Assembly: GCA_964354135.1 (NCBI GenBank)
Contig: CAYGZA010000111.1
Coordinates: 1 to 17,283 of the forward strand
DNA from: CAYGZA01 sp964354135
GTDB taxonomy: Bacteria; Planctomycetota; Planctomycetia; Pirellulales; Thermoguttaceae
DNA: 17,283 nt
Direction of reading: 5' to 3'
Part shown: one piece after another, positions 1 to 6,632 of the stretch
Layout: each line of letters opens with the position of its first letter
Numbering within the stretch: position 1 is the stretch's first letter
Notes under the pieces: model-generated
What the model saw: the letters and a program-made list of their open reading frames with translations, nothing else
Databases searched by the model: none
Told to the model about the DNA's origin: nothing
Program-made: the position numbers and the translations under genes

Positions 1-267
1 TGAAATCGAGATCGTCGGCGTATCGTCTTTAGAGCCGCAGGCTTGCCGAAGGCTCCAGGATTGTTGGCCACGGGCCCTCTTGGGAGCCCGCCCGACGCAA
101 TGTTGACCAGGGCCTTGTCAAGCCGAGTCTCTGCGCCGCACAACGGGTGGAAAGGCCGCAGATTCCGCGACGCAACACGTTGGCCAGCCAAGGGTTCATG
201 GCCCAGGTCGCCCCAGATTCACAAGAGGCGAAATTGCCGCCCAAAACGCGTTCTCGCGTTTCGCCGC

Positions 268-290
268 AAGTCCTTGCCACGTAAGCACTT
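268..290. repeat. inverted-repeat site A (AAGTCCTT-N7-AAGCACTT)
   Basis: Two 8-bp arms, AAGTCCTT and AAGCACTT, face each other across the 7-bp spacer GCCACGT. The arms match as inverted repeats at 7 of 8 positions. The same arrangement recurs at 5370-5392 and, less well, at 365-388 and 14562-14583. Short imperfect arms around a 6-8 bp spacer is the layout of tyrosine-recombinase core sites. That reading is inference, since no recombinase gene is in the window. Confidence 0.45.
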
Positions 291-364
291 CATGGCGGTT
301 TCCAGGGGAATCGTTGATCATGCCTACACAGGCTGGTACGCCATGCCCCATAAGATAGCCACTT

Positions 365-388
365 AAGTCCTTATCCGACAAAGGATTA
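365..388. repeat. inverted-repeat site B (AAGTCCTT-N8-AAGGATTA)
   Basis: The left arm AAGTCCTT is identical to that of site A 97 bp upstream. The right arm AAGGATTA matches its inverse at 6 of 8 positions across an 8-bp spacer. Sites A and B are in the same orientation judged by the better arm. It lies in the gene-free left region, about 140 bp before a transposase remnant. Confidence 0.35.
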
Positions 389-501
389 CGATTTGGCCGT
401 CTCTGGCCCAAAACGTGCCAAACGCCTCATATTGTCCACAATGCGATTTTGGCCACTTCCGAGGAGCCCGCGGGCCCGAGGGTGGTCAACAAGGGTACCG
501 A

Positions 502-533
502 GCAGAGGGCCAAGGGCAGTAGGCAGAGGGCCA
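502..533 (+). repeat. purine-rich direct repeat
   Basis: The 11-mer GCAGAGGGCCA occurs at 502-512 and again at 523-533, separated by similar AG-rich sequence. It resembles the purine-rich tandem repeat upstream of glcD (4711-4738) in composition but not in exact unit. It runs directly into the transposase remnant. Confidence 0.45.
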
Positions 534-631
534 CGTTGTACGGGGTGTTGATGGAGTCGTATCGCACGGAGCGTGATCCGCGGCAGCGGGTGGTGGCCTA
601 CCTGGGGCAGCTCGACGAGCGCGGCCGGCGG
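530..631 (+). pseudogene. IS1634/IS4-like transposase, N-terminal remnant
   Basis: This frame translates to about 34 residues containing LMESYRTERDPRQRVVAYLG followed by QLDERGRR. That is the opening signature of IS1634/IS4-type DDE transposases (typically Y-x-x-L-V-E-S-x-R-T-x-R-G-P-R-Q-R-V-V-A-x-L-G-E-L). Upstream residues in frame are low-complexity and no proper start is visible. Downstream the similarity stops at a hairpin (622-642), and the frame then runs antisense through glcF. Essentially all of the catalytic domain is gone, so this is a dead insertion-sequence scar. Family recognition is by memory of the motif; the exact IS name is not determined. Confidence 0.7.
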
Positions 632-642
632 AGCGCCGGCCG
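622..642. repeat. hairpin after glcF, at the transposase remnant junction
   Basis: Arms CGGCCGGCG and CGCCGGCCG form a perfect 9-bp stem with a 3-nt loop. It starts 7 nt past the glcF stop in the minus direction and may protect or end the glcF transcript, though no T-tract follows on that strand. Read on the minus strand its centre contains GCTCCGC, the same heptamer found at the centre of two hairpins in the 5183-5323 array, so it may belong to the same repeat family. Confidence 0.5.
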
Positions 643-649
643 AATTGTC

Positions 650-1999
650 TCACCGGCGCTTCGGCCAATCGGGCTGCTCATCGCGGTAACTGAGATCCAG
701 CAAGTCCATCGGGTGCATCACCAACAGCGGCAGCCTCTTCTGGCGGACCTCGCGGCCGATTTGCAGCAGGCAGCCCGCGTTCGAGGCCAGCACGATCCGG
801 GCCCCCGTGCCGAGGACGTTGTCGAGCTTCCGGCGCATGAGTCGCTGCGCCATCTTCGGCTGGTTGAGATTGTACGTGCCGGCGGAGCCGCAGCAGAGTT
901 CCGTCTCCGGCAGTTCCTTGAGCTCCAGGCCGGGGATCAGCGACAAGAGGCGCCGCGGGGCCTCGCGGACCTTCTGGGCATGGCCCAGATGGCAGGCGTC
1001 GTGATACGTGGCGACCGCCTCGATCCGGCCGCTCGGGCGGGCCGCGCCGAGCTGGTCGAGGAACTCGTTGACGTCGCGGACCTTGGCGGCAAACCGGGCC
1101 CGGGCCTCTTGCCGCTCGTCCTGCCAGTGAAGGCCGTATTCCTTGAGCATCGCCCCGCAGCCGCCGTGATTGACGATCACGGCGTCGGTCTCCTCCAGGT
1201 CGAAGGCGGCGACGTTGGCGTCGGCCAGCTTCCGGGCCCCCTCGCTGGAGCCGGCGTGGAAGTGGATCGCCCCGCAGCAGCCTTGCCCCGGCGGGATGAG
1301 CACGTCGCAGCCGTTTTGCTGCAAGACCCGCAGCGTGGCCCAATGGGTGTGGCGGAACATGGCGTCGGCCACGCAGCCGACGAAGAACGCGACCCGGGCC
1401 CGTCGCCGGCCGATCCCCGGAAGGAACTTCGGCAGCTTGGGCCCCTGAGGGACCGGCGGGCCAACCAGCGTGACCATCCGTCCCAGCCGGCCGGGGATCA
1501 GCTTCAATAGCCCCAGCCGCTCCGCCATGCCGTAGAGCCCCAGCCGCTGCGCCAGCCGCACCGGGGCCATTGCCCGGCGGATGCGGTTGGCATACGGGAA
1601 GAGCCGGAAGAGGATCAGCTCGCGGAACCAGTCGAACCGCCTGGCGAGGCTCTCATCGGCCTCCTGGACCGCCAGCCGGAAGGGCTCGATCAGCCGGCCG
1701 TAGTGGACGCCCGACGGACAGGCCGTCTCGCAGGAGCGGCAATCGAGGCACAGCTCCAGGTGCCGCTGCACTCGGTCGTCCAGATCCAGTTTCCCCTCGG
1801 CGATCAGCCGCATGAGATACACGCGGCCGCGAGGGCTGTCGTTCTCGTCGCCCAGCTCCGTGTACGTCGGGCAGGCCGACGTACACAGCCCGCAATGGAC
1901 GCACTCCAGAAACAGCCCGAAATCGATCCCCGCGCCGGGATTCTTCCGGTGCGGGTCTCCGCTGGGGCCGTTCTGGGCGGGAGGGTTCACGTCGTTCAT
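650..1999 (-). CDS. glcF: glycolate oxidase iron-sulfur subunit GlcF
   Basis: The 449-residue product matches GlcF-type subunits, which pass electrons from the flavin subunits (GlcD/GlcE) through [4Fe-4S] clusters toward the respiratory chain at the inner face of the membrane. Two ferredoxin motifs are visible: C33-x2-C36-x2-C39-x3-C43-P and C84-x2-C87-x2-C90-x3-C94-P. Two cysteine-rich CCG domains follow, with C209, C241-C242-G and C281 in the first and C336, C369-C370-G and C410 in the second. The C-terminus has the family's P-x-D-L-L-D signature. The ATG at 1999 overlaps the glcE stop as ATGA, and CTCC rather than GGAG precedes it, so translation probably depends on coupling to glcE. The frame stays open further upstream, but that part is antisense-like sequence inside glcE. 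Specificity (glycolate or D-lactate) cannot be told from sequence. Confidence 0.93.
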   Translation of the reverse strand: MNDVNPPAQNGPSGDPHRKNPGAGIDFGLFLECVHCGLCTSACPTYTELGDENDSPRGRVYLMRLIAEGKLDLDDRVQRHLELCLDCRSCETACPSGVHYGRLIEPFRLAVQEADESLARRFDWFRELILFRLFPYANRIRRAMAPVRLAQRLGLYGMAERLGLLKLIPGRLGRMVTLVGPPVPQGPKLPKFLPGIGRRRARVAFFVGCVADAMFRHTHWATLRVLQQNGCDVLIPPGQGCCGAIHFHAGSSEGARKLADANVAAFDLEETDAVIVNHGGCGAMLKEYGLHWQDERQEARARFAAKVRDVNEFLDQLGAARPSGRIEAVATYHDACHLGHAQKVREAPRRLLSLIPGLELKELPETELCCGSAGTYNLNQPKMAQRLMRRKLDNVLGTGARIVLASNAGCLLQIGREVRQKRLPLLVMHPMDLLDLSYRDEQPDWPKRR

Positions 2000-3270
2000 C
2001 GCGGTGGGGGAGGAAAAACGAAACGGCCGCGGTTGAGGATTCCCTTGGGGTCGAACTGGTCCTTGATCGTCTGCATCACGGCATGCGCCGGCCGCGGCGG
2101 GCCCCAGATCGTCTGCCGGCCGAGGGCCGCGCCGCCGGGCTGCCTCAAGACCACCAACGAGCCGCCGCTCGACGCAAGCTTGGGCCGCAGCCGCCGGTCG
2201 AGCACGGCCGCCGCCTCGTCGGGCTTGAGGTGCAGCCTGGCGCAGATCATGCCGCCGCCCGCATGGGCCAAAAGCGAAGCCTGCGCGTCGATTTCGAGCA
2301 CGCCCTTGATCGCCTCGACCACCGAGCCCGGCAGGACGTGAATCTGCACCACCAGAGGTCCCTCGCCGTTGCCGCTGCCGTCTTGCACGGGGAACTCGGT
2401 CAGCCGTTCCCAGAACGGGTCGGCCCGCCCCCCACGGAGCGTCGCCCCGGGAGTCACCCCAGCTTGCCGGAGCTCCTCGTGGAGCCGGCCCACCATCCAT
2501 TCCACCTCGGCCAGCGTCCCTTCCAGGCCGACCACCAGGCGGAGCGCAGCCGATTCGGGCCAAGGGCCCAGCAGGGGATCATCCTTCCAGGCCGGGCCGG
2601 CGAGGATCTCGATCGCCGAGGGCAGAACCTGCGTGGACACCAAGGCGGCCAGGAGCCGCTCGGCGGCGTCGAAATCGGCCGCGTCGCAGGCCACCAGGGC
2701 CGAGGTCTCCGGGAGCGGCTTGACCATCAGCGTGACCTGGGTGATCACCCCAAGCGTGCCGAGGGAGCCGGTCAGGAGTCGGCAGAGGTCGTAGCCGGCG
2801 GCGTTCTTCACCACCCGGCCGCCGCCCGAGAAGACCCTCCCCGTCCCGTCGACCGCGCGGAGCCCGAGGACGTAGTCGCGGATCGTCCCCCAGCGATACT
2901 GACGCGGCCCGATCGGGCAAGCCGCCACGATCCCGCCCACGGTGGCGTGCTCGGGGCAGGGCACGTCGACCGGCAGCCGCTGCCCTTCCGCCGCCAATCG
3001 CTTGGCCAGCGCGGCGATGGTCACGCCGGCCTCGACCGTGATCGTGAGGTCCCGGGCGGGATAGTCCACAACGCGTTTCATCGCGGACAGGGAGAGGCCC
3101 GAACCCGGCTCGGCGGGACGCACCCCGTAGTCCAGGTTCGTGCCGCCGCCGATGGGATACACGGGCGTGCCGGCCTCACAGGCCCCCCGGACCGCATCCA
3201 CGACGGCGGCCTGATCGGCCGGTCGCAGGATTTCGGTGAGCGGCAAGGGGACGCGGGTTTCGTTCATCAT
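1996..3270 (-). CDS. glcE: glycolate oxidase FAD-binding subunit GlcE
   Basis: This 424-residue flavoprotein has a PCMH-type FAD-binding domain. The FAD diphosphate loop is PIGGGTNLDYG (residues 39-49), and VVKNAAGYDLCRLLTGSLGT (about 150-170) is the conserved GlcE segment before the GVIT motif. It is shorter than GlcD and lacks GlcD's HAGDGNVHP motif, as expected for GlcE, which pairs with GlcD and GlcF. Start choice: a TTG at 3309 would extend it by 13 residues into glcD, but ATG codons at 3270 and 3267 follow a GAG 4 and 7 nt away and give a normal N-terminus (MMNETRVPLPLTEILRP). It begins 23 nt after the glcD stop and ends in a 4-base overlap with glcF. Confidence 0.92.
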   Translation of the reverse strand: MMNETRVPLPLTEILRPADQAAVVDAVRGACEAGTPVYPIGGGTNLDYGVRPAEPGSGLSLSAMKRVVDYPARDLTITVEAGVTIAALAKRLAAEGQRLPVDVPCPEHATVGGIVAACPIGPRQYRWGTIRDYVLGLRAVDGTGRVFSGGGRVVKNAAGYDLCRLLTGSLGTLGVITQVTLMVKPLPETSALVACDAADFDAAERLLAALVSTQVLPSAIEILAGPAWKDDPLLGPWPESAALRLVVGLEGTLAEVEWMVGRLHEELRQAGVTPGATLRGGRADPFWERLTEFPVQDGSGNGEGPLVVQIHVLPGSVVEAIKGVLEIDAQASLLAHAGGGMICARLHLKPDEAAAVLDRRLRPKLASSGGSLVVLRQPGGAALGRQTIWGPPRPAHAVMQTIKDQFDPKGILNRGRFVFPPPPR

Positions 3271-3293
3271 GGTTCTCGCCAAGCCGCAACGAG

Positions 3294-4697
3294 CTATTTC
3301 GCTCCGCAAGCGGCCACGGGCAGCAGTTTCCCCGGGTTGAGGCAGTTGGAGGGATTCATCGCGCTACGGACTCGGGCCATCGCCGCCAGATCGGCCGCGG
3401 AGAAAAGCCGATCCATCAGCGCGATCTTCTCCACCCCGATCCCGTGTTCCGCCGTCACGCTGCCGCCCAACCGGATGCACTCGTCCAAGAGTTCGCTGCC
3501 GGCTGCCATTGCCCGGGCCACTTGCCCGCGGTCGCGATCGTCGAAAAGGAGGATTGGGTGGACGTTGCCGTCGCCGGCGTGGGCGACGTTGACAATCCGC
3601 ACGCCGTGCTTCTGACCGATCTCTACGATAGTCCGGAGGATGTGCGGCAGCCTGGTCCGCGGCACCACGCCGTCCTGAACGCAGTAGCTCGGGCTGAGCC
3701 GGCCCACCGCCCCGACGGCCATCTTGCGGCACTTCCAGAGCAGCTCCCGCTCCTTGGCGTCGGCGGCTTGGAGCACCTCGCGGGCGTGCCACTTGCGGCA
3801 AATCTGCACGACCCGCTCTTGCTGCTCGTCGAGCCCGGCGCGGAGGCCGTCCAGCTCGATGACCAGGATCGCCTCAGCGTCCAGCGGGAAGCCGAAGTGG
3901 TAGGCTTCCTCGACTGCGGCGACGATGCCGCGGTCCATCAGCTCCATGGCGGCGGGGATCATGCCGGCGCCGATGATGTCGCTGACGGCGTTGGTCGCAT
4001 CGTCCACCGTGGAGAAGATCGCCCGCATCGTGCGGTAGTCCTGCGGATTGGGCGTGAGCCGGACCCAGACCTTGGTGACGATGGCCAAGGTGCCCTCGCT
4101 GCCGACCAGGACGCCGACCAGGTCCAGCCCGGCCGGGTCGTGTACGGGGCCAAGCTCGACGATCGAGCCGTCGCCCAGGACCGCCTCCAGGCCCAGCACG
4201 TGGTTGACGGTCACGCCGTACTTAAGGGTGTGCGGGCCGCCGGCGTTGGTGGCCACGTTGCCGCCGATGGTCGAGGCCCCTTGGCTGGACGGATCGGGGG
4301 CGAAGTGGTAGCCGGTGCCCGCCAGGGCGCGGCTCAACTGGAGGTTCAGCACTCCGGCCTCCACCAGGGCGAAGCGGTTGCGGAGGTCGATCTGGAGGAT
4401 TTGCTTCATCCGCGTGAGCATGACCACCACGCCGCCGCCGATCGGGAGGCAACCGCCGGCGAGACTCGTCCCGGCCCCGCGCGGCACCAGGGGAACGCCA
4501 TGGCGATTGCACAGCTTGACGACCTCGGCGACCTCGCGGACCGAGCGGGGGAAAACCACCACGTCGGGCCGGCCCTTCTCGATCGTGTAGCCGTCGCACT
4601 CGTAGACCACCAGGTCCGAGGGGGCCGAAAGCACGCCGTCCGTCCCCAGGCGCCGCCGCAGGTCTTTGACGAGTGATCGCGAAGTGAGCGTGGTCAT
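3294..4697 (-). CDS. glcD: glycolate oxidase catalytic subunit GlcD (FAD-linked oxidase)
   Basis: The 467-residue product is a FAD-linked 2-hydroxyacid oxidase/dehydrogenase of the GlcD/D-lactate dehydrogenase type, converting glycolate to glyoxylate. The N-terminal FAD_binding_4 domain carries PRGAGTSLAGGCLP (72-85) and PDPSSQG plus IGGNVATNAGG (134-154). The C-terminal FAD-oxidase_C domain carries HAGDGNVHP (373-381) and AEHGIG (416-421), which are active-site and metal-site motifs in this family. Length is typical (460-500). In planctomycetes glycolate oxidation would fit phosphoglycolate salvage or use of algal exudates; that role is inference. It heads the glcDEF run, has TATAAT 8 nt before its ATG, and follows the DUF77 gene by 85 nt. 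Confidence 0.94.
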   Translation of the reverse strand: MTTLTSRSLVKDLRRRLGTDGVLSAPSDLVVYECDGYTIEKGRPDVVVFPRSVREVAEVVKLCNRHGVPLVPRGAGTSLAGGCLPIGGGVVVMLTRMKQILQIDLRNRFALVEAGVLNLQLSRALAGTGYHFAPDPSSQGASTIGGNVATNAGGPHTLKYGVTVNHVLGLEAVLGDGSIVELGPVHDPAGLDLVGVLVGSEGTLAIVTKVWVRLTPNPQDYRTMRAIFSTVDDATNAVSDIIGAGMIPAAMELMDRGIVAAVEEAYHFGFPLDAEAILVIELDGLRAGLDEQQERVVQICRKWHAREVLQAADAKERELLWKCRKMAVGAVGRLSPSYCVQDGVVPRTRLPHILRTIVEIGQKHGVRIVNVAHAGDGNVHPILLFDDRDRGQVARAMAAGSELLDECIRLGGSVTAEHGIGVEKIALMDRLFSAADLAAMARVRSAMNPSNCLNPGKLLPVAACGAK

Positions 4698-4705
4698 GGG
4701 TCACT

Positions 4706-4711
4706 ATTATA
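4706..4711 (-). promoter_or_regulatory. consensus -10 box of glcD, probably leaderless
   Basis: On the minus strand TATAAT is followed by only 8 nt (AGTGACCC) before the glcD ATG. Transcription normally starts 6-8 nt past the -10 box, which puts the start at or within a couple of bases of the ATG, leaving no room for a ribosome binding site. I find no good -35 box at 16-18 nt; that position lies in the purine-rich tandem repeat. Confidence 0.5.
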
Positions 4712-4738
4712 AGGGGCAAGAGACGAGGGGCGAGAGAC
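4711..4738. repeat. two-copy 14-bp tandem repeat in the glcD promoter
   Basis: AAGGGGCAAGAGAC (4711-4724) is followed directly by GAGGGGCGAGAGAC (4725-4738), 12 of 14 bases identical. The block lies where the -35 region and spacer of the glcD promoter should be. Purine-rich repeats of this look are, to my knowledge, common between planctomycete genes, so it may be passive expansion. It could also set promoter geometry. Confidence 0.55.
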
Positions 4739-4782
4739 AAGCACCACCGACCGGAGAAAAAGCCTGCTGCGAAGACAAGTTT

Positions 4783-5091
4783 CTACCGTCTCAGTTGTCG
4801 CCCCAGTCTCTTCTCGACGCTGGCGACCTTGGAGTCGAGGCGGCCGACGCGTCCCTTGCGGTAGTCGATCTTGATGCTGCACTCGATCCGGCTGCACTCG
4901 GCGGCCATCGCCTCGAAGCAGCGCCGGACGACCTCCATCACCCGGTCGTACTCGCCTTCCAGGAGAGTGCCCATGGCGTGGCAGCGGTAGTCCAACCCGC
5001 TGGCGTCGATGATCGCCAGGCTCCGGGCAACGTACTGGCTGACGCTTTCGCCCTTGTCGAGCGGGAACATGCTGAATTCAAGCACGAGCAT
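4783..5091 (-). CDS. MTH1187/DUF77 family thiamine-binding protein
   Basis: The 102-residue product matches the small MTH1187/YkoF-like DUF77 (UPF0045) family: it opens with MLVLEFSMFPLDKGESVSQY and contains GLDYRCHAMGTLLEGEYD, both typical. Members are ferredoxin-like folds that form tetramers and bind thiamine or related pyrimidines in the cytoplasm. Length matches the family (about 100). The frame stays open to 5172, but the ATG at 5091 is preceded by GGGAG with a 7-nt gap and gives the exact family N-terminus. It sits upstream of glcDEF on the same strand, so it may be co-transcribed. A functional link to glycolate oxidation is not known to me. No TPP riboswitch is seen upstream. Confidence 0.85.
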   Translation of the reverse strand: MLVLEFSMFPLDKGESVSQYVARSLAIIDASGLDYRCHAMGTLLEGEYDRVMEVVRRCFEAMAAECSRIECSIKIDYRKGRVGRLDSKVASVEKRLGRQLRR

Positions 5092-5182
5092 AAGGAGACT
5101 CCCTTGGGACATGGATCCGGGGGGAGCCAGGTACCCTCGCAACCCCAGACCGGGCTCCACCTTAGCCGTCATTATACCGCCT

Positions 5183-5323
5183 CGTTACGACGCTCCGCGT
5201 CGTAACGCAAGCCGAGGACGCTCCGCGTCCTCGCAGTCGTGCAACCGTATCGTTCGCAACGAGTTCGGTCAAAGGGCCGCAGAGCGGCCCAGGCAGTGCG
5301 TTCCCACGCGGAGCGTGGGAACG
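5183..5323. repeat. REP-like array of five short hairpins
   Basis: Five perfect stem-loops follow each other, each with a 3-nt loop: 5183-5207 (11 bp, loop TCC), 5213-5233 (9 bp, TCC), 5250-5262 (5 bp, CGC), 5274-5290 (7 bp, AGA), 5299-5323 (11 bp, GGA). Their centres are 26-33 bp apart. The cores are GCTCCGC, GCTCCGC, GCAGAGC and GCGGAGC (the last is the inverse of the first), while the outer stems differ completely but remain fully paired. This is how repetitive extragenic palindromes look. TTCCCACGC-GGA-GCGTGGGAA is a palindrome I recall as common in environmental genomes. Genome copy number cannot be judged here. Confidence 0.7.
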
Positions 5324-5369
5324 AGACGTTGCGGACGGGCTCGACGAATGCTTACCGTGAGATCGCATT

Positions 5370-5392
5370 AAGTGCTTGGGGCCAAAGGACTT
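5370..5392. repeat. inverted-repeat site C (AAGTGCTT-N7-AAGGACTT)
   Basis: AAGTGCTT (5370-5377) and AAGGACTT (5385-5392) are inverted repeats matching at 7 of 8 positions across the 7-bp spacer GGGGCCA. It has the same layout and nearly the same arms as site A, 5 kb away. It lies 47 bp after the hairpin array and 158 bp before the DUF1207 start. Confidence 0.45.
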
Positions 5393-5446
5393 GTGCCGAT
5401 GACAATCGGCTCTGGTTTCGGGGCTGCGAAAACGGTACAGTACGCC

Positions 5447-5473
5447 CCCGGTCCGGGATTTGGCCGGACCGGG
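5447..5473. other. 10-bp stem-loop upstream of the DUF1207 gene
   Basis: CCCGGTCCGG pairs perfectly with CCGGACCGGG across a 7-nt loop (GATTTGG). It ends 76 nt before the DUF1207 ATG. No T-run follows on either strand, so it is not an obvious terminator. It could be part of the 5' leader or another repeat. No clear promoter was found in this gap. Confidence 0.45.
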
Positions 5474-5549
5474 TGTGCCACGGTTCCATCGGGGTCCGTT
5501 CGGTTTTCCCGAGGTTGTCCATTCATTCGCACGGAGAACGATAGTCGCC

Positions 5550-6590
5550 ATGTCGCGGCGTTTCGGCTTGGTTGCTCTGGTGATGGCAGTCGGACTCATC
5601 GGCGGTCCGGTGCCCGTGGCTTGGGGGCAGATCCTCGCGATGCCCCTGTCCGGGGCTGCCGGCGGCCCACCATTCGGCTACGCTCCCGGGCCGCCGCTGG
5701 CCCCGGGCGAGATTGGAGTGATCCCGGAATCGGGGCCGACTCTGGTCGATCCCGGGACGGGAGAGCCGTTCGGCGCCGGCGGCCTCTACCGTCCCAGGTT
5801 GCGCCGCGGCCTCGGGCCAACCGCAGAGGACGAGTGGGACTGGGAGCTACTGCCCACCGGGTTGGTCTATCGTTCGTACCTGGCCGGGGGGCGGGAGCCT
5901 CGCCTCGGAGCCCAATTCGTTCACAAGCGGAGCCAAGGCTGGCTCTTGGACGCCACCGCCGGCGGCCGCGTCGGGCTCTTGCGCTACGGCACCCGGGACC
6001 CCTTGAAACCCGAGGGGTGGCAGGTGGATTTTGAGGGGGCCGCCTTCCCGCGGATCACTATCGACGATCGCTTGGACCTCGTGGCGACGGATTATCGCTA
6101 CGGCGTGCCGCTCAGTTTCCGCCGCGGCATGGTCGAGTCCAAGTTCGGCTACTATCATCTCAGCTCGCACTTGTCCGACGAGTTCTTCTTGGTACACCGG
6201 GGGGCTGTCGGCAACCGCTACTCCCGGGATACACTGGTTTGGGGCCTCGGGCTGCGGCCGACCGACGCCTTGCGGCTCTATGCCGAGGCAGGCTGGGCGT
6301 TCCGCTCGAAGGGGCCGAGCGAGCCCTGGGAATTCCAGTTCGGGATCGACTTCAGCCCGGTGGAGGCGACCGGCTGCCGGGGGGCCCCGTTCCTGGCCCT
6401 CAACGGCCGCATCCGCGAGGAGGTCGACTTCGGCGGCAACATGACGCTCCAGGCCGGATGGCAGTGGCGGGGGCAGTCAGGACAGCTCCTGCGGGCCGGC
6501 TTCCACTACTTCAACGGCAAGAGCGACCAGGCCCAGTTCCTCAACGAGCACGAAGAGCAGATCGGCATGGGAATCTGGTATGACTACTGA
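5550..6590 (+). CDS. DUF1207 outer-membrane protein
   Basis: The 346-residue product has a signal peptide (Arg-rich start, hydrophobic residues about 5-24, likely cut near AWG-Q at 26/27), then a Pro/Gly-rich spacer to about residue 90. The DUF1207 domain fills about 96-346: it starts with EWDWELLPTGLVYRSYLAGG and includes HLSSHLSDEFFL, EPWEFQFGIDF, REEVDFGGN and a C-terminal aromatic end, WYDY. Alternating polar/aromatic strands and a terminal aromatic residue fit an outer-membrane beta-barrel. Its role is unknown. The frame is open from 5460, but the ATG at 5550 gives the clean signal peptide; GGAG lies 13 nt upstream, a long gap. The methyltransferase gene follows after 42 nt and is probably co-transcribed. 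Confidence 0.85.
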   Translation: MSRRFGLVALVMAVGLIGGPVPVAWGQILAMPLSGAAGGPPFGYAPGPPLAPGEIGVIPESGPTLVDPGTGEPFGAGGLYRPRLRRGLGPTAEDEWDWELLPTGLVYRSYLAGGREPRLGAQFVHKRSQGWLLDATAGGRVGLLRYGTRDPLKPEGWQVDFEGAAFPRITIDDRLDLVATDYRYGVPLSFRRGMVESKFGYYHLSSHLSDEFFLVHRGAVGNRYSRDTLVWGLGLRPTDALRLYAEAGWAFRSKGPSEPWEFQFGIDFSPVEATGCRGAPFLALNGRIREEVDFGGNMTLQAGWQWRGQSGQLLRAGFHYFNGKSDQAQFLNEHEEQIGMGIWYDY

Positions 6591-6632
6591 ACGGAGTCCC
6601 CCGACCCGGTTTGGCAGCCCCCACCGAGCACC

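Larger units (their letters stand above)
1..529. other. gene-free region at left edge
   Basis: I see no convincing protein-coding gene here on either strand. The short open frames have Arg/Pro-rich translations that resemble no family I know, and none has a good ribosome binding site. What it does hold is two AAGTCCTT-type inverted repeats (268-290 and 365-388), a palindrome ATTGT-CC-ACAAT at 431-442, a loose inverted repeat of GGCCCAAAA (404-412) with TTTTGGCC (447-454), and a purine-rich direct repeat just before a transposase remnant. This mix suggests decayed mobile-element sequence. The first three bases (TGA) could be a stop codon from a gene to the left, which cannot be tested here. 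Confidence 0.5.

Noticed and set aside
449..1510. Long plus-strand open frame of 353 codons
   Set aside because: Only about its codons 28-61 resemble a protein (the transposase remnant). The rest is antisense to glcF, whose two ferredoxin and two CCG motifs prove the minus strand.
2000..2563. N-terminal extension of glcF inside glcE
   Set aside because: The extra residues are Arg/Gly/Ala-rich shadow sequence of glcE. ATG 1999 overlaps the glcE stop and gives a normal GlcF length.
5092..5182. TPP riboswitch upstream of the thiamine-binding protein gene
   Set aside because: I could not find the conserved CUGAGA or ACCUGA motifs of the TPP aptamer in the leader region.
5183..5323. Possible CRISPR array
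   Set aside because: The units are palindromes with different stems, not identical direct repeats separated by uniform spacers, and no cas gene is present.
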